In this document: positions 55,300 through 64,000 of the stretch, piece by piece
Layout: each line of letters starts with the position of its first letter
How positions within the stretch are numbered: the stretch's first letter is position 1
From: Opisthocomus hoazin
Taxonomy: Eukaryota; Chordata; Aves; Opisthocomiformes; Opisthocomidae
NCBI RefSeq assembly: GCF_030867145.1
Contig: NC_134419.1
Location: 3,162,001-3,226,000, forward strand
Direction of reading: 5' to 3'
Length of the DNA: 64,000 bases
Translations under genes and position numbers: made by a program
Notes under the pieces: generated by a model
What the model was told of the DNA's origin: nothing
Seen by the model: the letters and a program-made list of their open reading frames with translations, nothing else
The model's database searches: none

Positions 55300-58202
55300 T
55301 CAGTTATGCTCAAGACTTAAAACTTATGACTGCTCTGTGGCTTGGTACAGACGGAATGTCACATTATCATCACATGGCGAGGCATGAAATTGATTTACTT
55401 TACATAAACAACCTCTGCTTAAAACAACTTAATACAAAACATTCCTTGCTCAATGGGCAGCATTATGTAGAACTCAGTATATCATTTTGTGTAACCAGCT
55501 TAAAAAATGGCAGCATTGTTTGCCCATGACTCGCATTTACAGTAAACAAAATGTTTTTGAATAGAATGTAAGCAAACTGTAACGCGACTGCCAAGAGATG
55601 AAATCTGGCCGGTATGTTGCAGTCCAGAACACGCTCTGTGCGTGTTGTCGATAAATGTGCAGGTTGCAATAGGTAGATTTAAAGGAAAATTTAATAGGTT
55701 CAGCGTTTCAAGGAGTGAAGATACCATTCTAAGCAGGAAAGCTTCTTAAGCTAGTTGTTACAAATTATACTAATACTTCGCTTACCAAACAGAAAAACAT
55801 TGGCACAAATCCTGTCCATGACTCCGTAAGAAACAAGAGAGTGTTACAGAAGATCACATACTTGCAGTGTTAAGGAAAACTGTTCTCAGACTGTATCTTG
55901 TACTGGAGTAAAAACCACTTTCTTTCCTGTGGTGGTGTCCATCCTGCTGAGCCCCTGGGCGAACACCATCACCCCTGTTAAGCGCAGTTCTAACCACTCC
56001 GAACTCCTGTATCGTTTTTAACACAAGCAACTGAAGTTTGCACCCTTTGCAGCAGCAGCGGTGGCTTTCCAAGAGGCTGGATCAGGGTTAACGGGGTGGG
56101 TTTTAATTTAACTGAAATTACTAAGGAGAGCAAAGCTGGAGAGATTAGGGACCAAGTCATACTGAGTTCCCACTCACCTATTCGGTTTTTTGAAAACCGT
56201 GTATATATGGCGAAACATAAAATCCCGTTTCAGAAAGGCTGCTGAATATGGATGCCTCCTTAATGAGCAGAGTTCCCTCTCGAAACAGATAATACAATAT
56301 TCTGCCATTTATCCCAACTGGTGTCAGTTTGTGTTGGGTCTTTGTGTACTGGCAAGTAAACAGCTTGGGCCTGGGCTGCTGGTGGGTTGCTGGGAGTGGG
56401 GGTAAATCAAGTTTACAATATATTTCTACCTCGTTCTCAAATCCAGTAGCATACACTTGTTGACCTTTAGACATACTGGGATGTCTGTCTCCCACCTGTC
56501 CTTGCTCCTCCTCCTCCTTCGGGATCCTCTGGGGGAAAGGGGAATACGTCAGACTTCAGGCCTATATTTTCATGATCGTATCTCTGGCTGTAAAAACCCT
56601 AACCTGAAAACATAGGGTTTTTTTCTCAGCCCAACTTTGTATCCACTTGCAGGGAAAAAATGTTATTACAGCTTTTCTGGGAAGAGTAAGACTTGTGAAC
56701 TGGCTAAGCAGAAATTTATTACGTGAACTGAATGAAACGAGTAAATTTCTTCAGAAAGTGAGTTTCCTTCCAGCATTTCCATTCCTCGAGGGCAAATGGA
56801 ACCAATACCACGATTGCCTTTGCTCACAGCAAATGCTCGCTGTGCAGGGAGGTGATGATATGGATAGGGGCTGGACCTCGGTGTCGGGAAAGGCCTTTTT
56901 ATTGAACAAGCCTGTAGGCCTCTTTCTTAGGGACCGGGACAGGAGCTGCCGGTAAGGATGAACCATGTGCTCTAGTCTGGGCAAGCCCTGCTCCTTTTCA
57001 TTTGTGATTGAGAGAGGCTTTGGTGAAGTCCAGTTCTTCCACGTTGTTAATCTGTTTGGCAAAAGCTGCTGATGCCGACACAAACGGCAGTTCCTTAGTT
57101 CTACCGAGGTCCTTTCAGTTGAATCCTAGGCTTCCTTCCAGCCAAAGTTTGAGATCTCTCAGCAGCCTTTTTGTCATGTACATCATCTCTAAAAGCAACA
57201 AAGATGACATTGAAGGACTTTTTTTCAAGCAGACTATTATTAGATGGAGATTCAGAGCTCGTGTTTGCAAACGATATGCTTACGTTAGTTCTTAACTTCA
57301 CCCTGAAGGCCAGGTTTGGTGTCTGCCACGCGTCAGAAATGTCTGCTCTGGGCTAATGTCCCCAGGTGGTGCTTGGCAGAGAGGTGCCGGTCGTCAGTAC
57401 TCTCTCGCTGAAGTCCTGCATCCAGCCAAGACACGTGTTGCCCTCTTGGCCTTACTCAGAAAGGCTGTGAAACTAAGACAGAAATTGAATTAAGAATGAA
57501 TGTTTTCTGAAAGTCCAAAAATACGCTTTAAGTGTGGTATTCGGTCAGCGTAGTACCAGACAGCCTGTGCGCCCGAGGCTGCGTGGGCCAGACCCGGTCG
57601 GTGACGCCGCTGCGGTGCGGAGCACACACCTGCCTTCGCTGCAGGACGGAGAACCCTGGGACCAGGAGCGGGGCAGTGTGACGTTCTGTGGCACTGGTGA
57701 GACAGCTCCGAGGGGTCAGAGCTTGGTCTGCGTGGTGCGGGAGGGAGCCTGGCCTCCTTCATCTGCTCGTCTGTGCGGAAGATCCATCTGTGCTGCTGCT
57801 CACAAGGCTCTTCTGCAAGTAGAGGTGGGGAAAAGTTAATCGCAGGGCGGATTTTAAGTTACACCTCAGTGTGAACACTTGTAAACAGGGCTGCACTAAG
57901 CGAAACCGTGTGAGAACTGGTGAAGTGCTGAACGTGCGAGTGTGCATGTGCGCACAAGGACTTGGTGCAGCTCAGCTGTGTACTCGTGAGTTCTTGTGAG
58001 AGGAGACCCGGGGAAATCGTTCTGCCCCCCTGCACCAACAGTCAAAACTAACTGCGAGATCGCCCCAGCCACGCAAAGCCCTTTACAGTCCTCTACCACA
58101 CTCAAAATCCGCAGCGCTAGCAGTTTTCCTAGGTCAAGGGAGTCATCCCGTCTGCCGAAGGCGCACTACCGACAGGCGCGGGAGCTGGCGGGCGGTTTTC
58201 TG

Positions 58203-58449
58203 GGCACAAACTGGAGCAGAGGAAGTTCCGTCTGAACATGAGGAAGAACTTCTTCACTCTGAGGGTGACGGAGCCCTGGCACAGGCTGCCCAGGGAGATT
58301 GTGGAGTCTCCTTCTCTGGAGATATTCCAGACCCGCCTGGACGCGGTGCTGTGCAGCTGGCTCTGGGTGACCCAGCTTCGGCAGGGCGTTGGACTGGGTG
58401 ACCCACAGAGGGCCCTTCCAACCCTGACCATTCTGTGATTCTGTGATTT
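58203..58449 (+). mobile_element. CR1 LINE 3' end
   Basis: CR1 3' terminal sequence of a different subfamily from the 39.4-kb copy: AACATGAGGAAGAACTTCTTC, GCACAGGCTGCCCAGGGAG and GGAGATATTCCAGACCCGCC. It ends in CATTCTGTGATTCTGTGATT. It is 5'-truncated and well preserved. Confidence 0.92.
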
Positions 58450-61400
58450 CCATCCGACCCCCGACGCTGCGCGCTCTCCCCGCAGGTTTGGGTCCATCGG
58501 AACGTCCCCGCGCCGGGAGAGCGTGCGGTGAAACGCAGCCTGAGGCGTCAGGCGCCTGAGGCCGCTGGCGTGATCGGCGTTGGGATGGAGGGAAGGGGGC
58601 GCGTTGCAGCCCTCTCCCGTGATTTAGCATCTGCGGCTATGTAGATGAAATATTAAGCTATTAACTTGGGTGGCAGATAGAGAAATGCGTGTGAGACGTA
58701 CGACTGTAGGCCTCGGCCGTATGCACACACGGCACTGTCAACCTGCGTTTTATATTTAGGTGTCGGCCACATTTGCTCATTAATTTCACACTTGTGTTTA
58801 TACTCTGTTTTGCTCTGTACCTTTTTACAGATGCAATAGCTATTAATTTTTAATTCTAGTGGATCTAGACTTTAGAGTATTAAGCTTAATGAAAAATTAA
58901 AAAGAATTGTAGTTCTTTCAACGGCTACATGTAGCAACTCCCGCGTGAGAATAAATACCGCTTTCTCCCATGAATATAATTATTTTAAATAAAAAAGAAA
59001 AGAAACATTAGTTTGGACTCACTTAGTAGCAATTATATGTTTAAGAGGTGTAAATAACTTGCTATCCAGACATTACAAATATCCAGGTGCTCTGTATGTG
59101 CTGATGACAACAAAATTGAAAAGAAAGACGGTAATAATTCTGACTGGTTTTCTCTGCAGAAGATATTGATTATTTGTGTGTGGTGAGAGATTTGGAAAAT
59201 TCAATTAAAGGAGTTGTGCAAAGGTTTCATAAATTTTCCGTGTACAGCGTGTACACAGACATTGTTGCGTATTAAATCAATGCAGCACTTCACAATATAT
59301 TTTCTTTGAAACATAAAAATAAATAACATTTAAACAGTTCTGCTTACTACAGAAACAAATTTTATTTTCTGTGAAGCATTTAGTCATGTGCTATCACTGA
59401 CTCATACACATTTGCCAGCTGTAACAAATTTTATAGACGTTTCCTCCAGAGACATAGCTCATATACTATGAATTTTTAAATGAGCAAATGGCGAAGAAGG
59501 GATGTCAGCAATATAAAAATTGATCAGTTAAAAGATAAAAGCATAAGTAAAGAGATTTGTATGGTAGTCTTAATAGGTTTTATTAAATAAAAATACTATA
59601 AAAAGACAGTAATGAATAGACCGAAGGTTTTAACTGTGGTTGAGGTGGAGAAAAATTATTCTGGCACATTTAGTAGAAGATTGGTTTTATATCACCTGAC
59701 AGGTGAACATTTTTTTCCTCTCCGCTTTGTAGATCTGCAAGTGTTTTAGAGCAGTCGAACTTGGGAAGGAATGGCAGTGGAGTCAGGAGGGGAAGAGAAA
59801 CTTGGGACGGTTCTGCCCTGGAGCCCCCCCAGCCGCTGCCTTACCCGGGGCAGGCCCCGAACGCTGGCGGCGAGCGGTGCCCTCCTTTCCCAGCCGCCCT
59901 GCTCACGGCAGAGCTCCATCTAGAAGTTCTGCTGATGTTCTCTTTGCTTTTGCGTAGCTGAACTTCCTTGGGAATTCTGCATGTAAAAATACCAGGAGAG
60001 GGAAGGGTTGTTGGGGGCGTTTTGCCTGTTTTGTTGGGGTTTTTTGAGAGTAACTCATTATCTACATTAGCTCATATATATATAAAAAAAAAACCTCCAA
60101 CAAAGAGGCCACAACAAGCATTGTAAGTTTTTGGCGTGTACGAGTAGTAAATCATAGTATTCAATTATTGGAATATGTAAATCCTAATGCCATCTGTCTA
60201 AATATTACTATAAGTAGGGATATTGTGTCAAAATGTGCCACCGCAGCAGATGTTTGGAAAGAGAGCTGAGTTGGTGATGTTTTACGTGAAGCTGGGCGGC
60301 TTACGTTTTTGAAGACAGCTTCTCGGAGTGAAGTGCAGATCTTGGCATGGTCGCTTTGGCGTGCGTGGGTTCTTCGAATGCTGCAGTCGGTGATTAACGG
60401 GTTCGTGGGACTGAATTAGGACAGCGACGTGTCATTAAACCTCAGTCCTTTTCTGTTACTCGTCCTACAAGACTGGACAGTTTCCTATTTTAAGCAATAG
60501 CTAGTGGTAGGGTTTTGGTGATCATTTGTGTGAAAAAAACAGCGTTTATAGGTGTAATGCTGAAAAACTGTACCTGAGGCAAAGCTGAATTGGGTGCTTT
60601 TTTTCTGGAGTAGGAGAGCTTGCTGGGGACAGAACTTCTGGCTCGGCCTGGGCCAGCCCCGGTGGCGTTGCCGGCTCCCGAGGTCAGCTCTGCAGGCAGG
60701 TCTCTCTCCTGATGCTGGACGCACGGTGGGGTCTCCTGCGGCCTGCGACACCCGAGGAATGGCAGCGTGCTGGCTGAGGGGAGAACCTGCCACCACCCCT
60801 CCCCGCGTCTCCCGAGGCGTTGATGCCTCTCTCCGGCGGGTTTACGTGTAGCCCCTTCCCTCGCAGTAGGAGTCTTTTTAGCTGTCACCCGCCAGAAATA
60901 TCTGTTTTGTTCTCAGTAGGTTGAACATAAAGCGAGTAATTGTGAATTCCCGTCACCCTGCCCTCCGTGGGCTCAGGGCTCGGGTGCGGTTGCCTCCTGT
61001 TTTGTCGGCCCCTGAGAGGACTCGGGATGGTTGTTCCTCTCATGCAGGATCTCGTCCCTGCCCAGATTCTGATGGATCTGCTGAATTGGTCCTTAAGGAT
61101 TTTTACTTCTTGTCATTAATGGCAAAAACGAAGGACCAGCTTCTACTCCTAACCCATTCTGTTCTGCTTTGTCGTCATTGGTAACGAGGTAGCGCGTGTG
61201 CATACGCTCACAAGTCATTAAGACAATCTCCTGAATTACTGCCGAGACCCAGTAACTGCTGGAACTAAAAGGGGTTCTGTTCACCACGGCAGTAACTTAC
61301 TGAACTCACAGTTGCGTGGGGATTTCCATAATAAATTCTGTAGTAACGCCATTGTCCCGTTTATCAAAACCCGTCTCCTCCTCCCCAGAGCACGTTCAGA

Positions 61401-64000
61401 CCGGGAGCAGCTCCGCGTTCCTGAAGTCGCTCCTTGGCTGAGGTGAGTAGCCCCGCGCTGCGCCGCGTGCCTTCCCGCCGTCCAGGAGGGCCGAGGCGCT
61501 GCGTTCTGGAACATTCGCAGCGTGATGCACGACGTGGGCCTGCAGGCAGGACCCCGACAGCTTGATGCGAAACCAGTTGTTCCTCTGCACGTGGTTATTT
61601 CTGGTTACTGGTTTGTGAAGTAAAACGACTCCGGCAGCGGTGGCGGCGGCAGCCCGCTTCCAGCCACGTCCTTCCCCAGGAGCATCTCGCGCTCTGTCTC
61701 TGCGCGTGGCCTTGCTGCTGATGCCTCCACCCCGTCAGCTTCCCCGGCACCCCAGAGCGGAAAGCGTAAACCAGTGCGCTGACCCCGAGACGAGTGCTGT
61801 GTTCTTTTACATCCCTCCCCCTTTGGGCACTTGTCTTTGCTCCAGTGTGGGAAGGAAAAGCCCAGTTGGTGACTGGCCTCATCTCTCATCTGGTGGTACC
61901 CACGTGTGGCAAAACATGTTGCTCTTACGCTGCGTAAAGTCTCACCAGACAGAGACATCTCTGAGGATGAGACTGGCTGCAGATTGCATCAATTCCCTGG
62001 GTAGTGTGAGAACATCTCTCTTGGAAAGTTACTAGCTCTTGTAACTGAGGAAGGTGGAAAAGTAGATCTCATTGCACAAGGTGTAGAACCGAGTTAGTGC
62101 AGGGCTGAGCTCAGACATACGCATTTTGCTCCTTAATTCCCAAAACCCTGTTTAGCAGCTCATTTTCACCATGCAGCGTAATTTCTGAGTCCTGCAGAAC
62201 GCAGAGTGACCGTCCTGTGGTACAAAGATCAGTTTAAGTCTTACGCTGGCTTACTGGCTGGACGTAAACTCGTGCTGAGAACTACAAAGCTTCAGTGTGA
62301 AGTTAGCTCAGAGTGCACGCATGCCCCTGATATCAACTAGTGCGGTCTGGTCGGTGAATGTTAGTTTTGCACCTTATGTACAGAAAAAAAAGACACAGCT
62401 GCATTTTCTGGTTCTCCTGTCCGAAGTGTGACCAACACTGTAAAGCCCTTTGCTTTCTTATTGTGTAAAAGACAGAGTTGTGATAGCAAAATGATCCGTT
62501 AGCAATTATTTCTCAGCTTTTTCTACAGATAAAAACTACAGCAGTTCCTTAAAATATCTTCACACGTGGCTGCAGTTCAGGGGAGGCGGCTGCTGTGCTG
62601 CATGGCCTGAGGACATAGCTGGGTCTGGCCGTAGTTTTTACTCAGCGAGGCCGGCGCTGGCCCTGGGACAGACATCTGAGTCCGAGCAGATCACGGGAAC
62701 GATGCTGCTCGTGGCTAATTGCTATTTATTTTAATCATTCCTTATCTCCACGCAGGCATTATTTCAGCAATGCATTCCACATCAACCCAAAGTTCTACAT
62801 CTGCTTGACTGTACTTAAAAGGAGCGAAGAAATGCCTGTGAGCCTATCATCTCCCCAGCAAATACCAGTTCGGGATCGCTCGTTGCGCTGGGCACAGGTG
62901 CACGTCTAGATACAATTTCTGGCATCTATTTAAACTTCACAATGTGCACAGCCAGCTCAGCGCAACGTCAGTAATACAGCATGGCCCTTCTACGCGAGCG
63001 TGTGCGCAGAATGCTGACTTCGGTTTGCTGCTGCAGGCTGTAGTTTCTGTATTTTCTGTTTGCAATAGCAAATATGTAATAATTATGCTGCCTTGTTTTT
63101 TAAAAAAAACCTAAAAGCACCGCTATAACCCTCCCTCGAAGAAGCGATGTTAAAAGATGAACTCTGGATGCGGGGTCTCCAGTGGGAAACGGCCGCTTCC
63201 CGCCGGGGGATGTGCCTGCACGCTCACTTACGCAGCGCCTCAGCCCCCAAACGCCAGTAAAACACGATTTAAACAAATCCATTCAGTTTTGCGGCAGCGT
63301 GCCTAAAAATGTAAAACTTTTTCTGCCGATGACCGGGCTCAAAAGCTGGAGGAAGCCCAGCTGTGCGAGGACCTACTCTGCATGCTGACGTGTTTAGGTC
63401 ATTTACCAAGAACGCTGTCCCTGTCTGGCTGCCACCATTCGGGACGCGTCGGCCATCTATGGCGACGCTTCCCCTGAAGTCACCCCAAGACACGCTGTGT
63501 AAAGGCAGTGGCTTCAAGCCCACTGTGTTCAGACCCATGGCTCCAATAACATCTGCTTTGTAGATCAGTCTTTTAGTTCAGTTTTGGCATTTAATGATCT
63601 GTGGGGAGAGGTGTTCCAGAACTGTTTCTTCTCTTTTTTGTTCTCCTCAAACCCCCTGTCCAGTGCAGTGACCACCCAGCAGCTCCGGTCGCTGAGTTAG
63701 GCTCAGGCTGAATGATTTTTTTCCCCAGAAACCTCAACATAAACGCACACACAAGTGCATGTCTTTTCTACCACTGCAAACCACTGTTACTCGAACAGAT
63801 AAATGGATTTTTACAACCAAAATTCTGAGAACCAAAATGATAAATGCGTTCCAGTGGGTGCTGAAACACATACGCACTCCAGCTTTGGGAGTTTTTAATT
63901 AATAAAGATGTTTTTGCACTTTAATACCTGTGCAGTCTGATGGGGAACAATGTTAGCGATTGTTTGAAGGGAATTGTGTCAGTTACTCTTTTTTAATTTC

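Larger units (their letters stand above)
53945..64000 (+). other. ITGB3BP 3' portion and right flank
   Basis: No further confident exon. The section 56.5-58.6 kb and parts of 60.5-62 kb have higher G+C with many chance open frames on both strands. The section 58.65-59.7 kb is AT-rich with several AATAAA sequences (near 58989, 59311 and 59585) and could include a 3' UTR. In human the next gene is ALG6 in the opposite orientation; no ALG6-like coding sequence was recognised. A CR1 3' end lies at 58203-58449. Confidence 0.4.

Noticed and set aside
58129..58630. Open frames of 122 and 154 codons on the minus strand
   Set aside because: They overlap the CR1 3' end in antisense and have no recognisable domain.
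59160..59749. Possible ITGB3BP last exons after acceptors at 59159 (E-D-I-D-Y-L) and 59732 (D-L-Q-V-F-stop)
   Set aside because: Both have good acceptors in phase, but neither matches the family C terminus better than the 55268 candidate.
1..64000. CRISPR arrays, bacterial operons, tRNA or rRNA genes
   Set aside because: The window is vertebrate intronic sequence; no regularly spaced short repeats, no cloverleaf-like sequence and no rRNA signature were seen.

Overview
The window is vertebrate nuclear DNA, most probably from a bird. It has intron-rich genes with GT-AG splice sites, one CpG island, low repeat content, and chicken-repeat-1 (CR1) retrotransposon copies with the typical avian 3' end (ATTCTATGATTCTAT-like). 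The species cannot be fixed from the sequence alone. Nothing looks bacterial, and there is no CRISPR array, operon, insertion sequence or recognisable tRNA/rRNA gene.

Two genes point away from each other from a CpG island near 30.3-31.2 kb. To the left, on the minus strand, is EFCAB7: 13 coding exons (1563-27954) that splice in frame into 630 codons, matching the human length of about 629. To the right, on the plus strand, is ITGB3BP (CENP-R, also called NRIF3 or beta3-endonexin). Seven coding exons (30752-53944) were reconstructed and give 164 residues of an expected ~177; the last ~10-13 residues are either in a weak candidate exon at 55268-55299 or beyond the window. From memory, the same divergent pair sits between PGM1 and ALG6 on human 1p31.3, so the arrangement looks like conserved synteny.

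The two products act in different processes. EFCAB7 is an EF-hand protein at the base of the primary cilium that, with IQCE, anchors the EVC-EVC2 complex in Hedgehog signalling. CENP-R is a small coiled-coil subunit of the CENP-O/P/Q/U/R part of the inner kinetochore. What they share here is a promoter region.

By region: 1-1562 is EFCAB7 3' UTR and flank; 1.6-28 kb holds EFCAB7 exons and introns; 28-30.3 kb is EFCAB7 intron 1; 30.3-31.2 kb is the CpG island, with a 4-unit 51-bp minisatellite just inside ITGB3BP intron 1; 32.5-33.6 kb is a broken CR1 reverse-transcriptase fragment; 36-54 kb holds ITGB3BP exons 2-7 and their introns, with a CR1 3' end at 39.4 kb and a diverged ~95-bp duplicated block at 41.0/42.7 kb; 54-64 kb is ITGB3BP 3' sequence and flank, with another CR1 3' end at 58.2 kb. 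No undescribed gene system is evident. The most useful leads are the minisatellite, the duplicated block, the internally deleted CR1, and the unusual ends of the ITGB3BP coding sequence.
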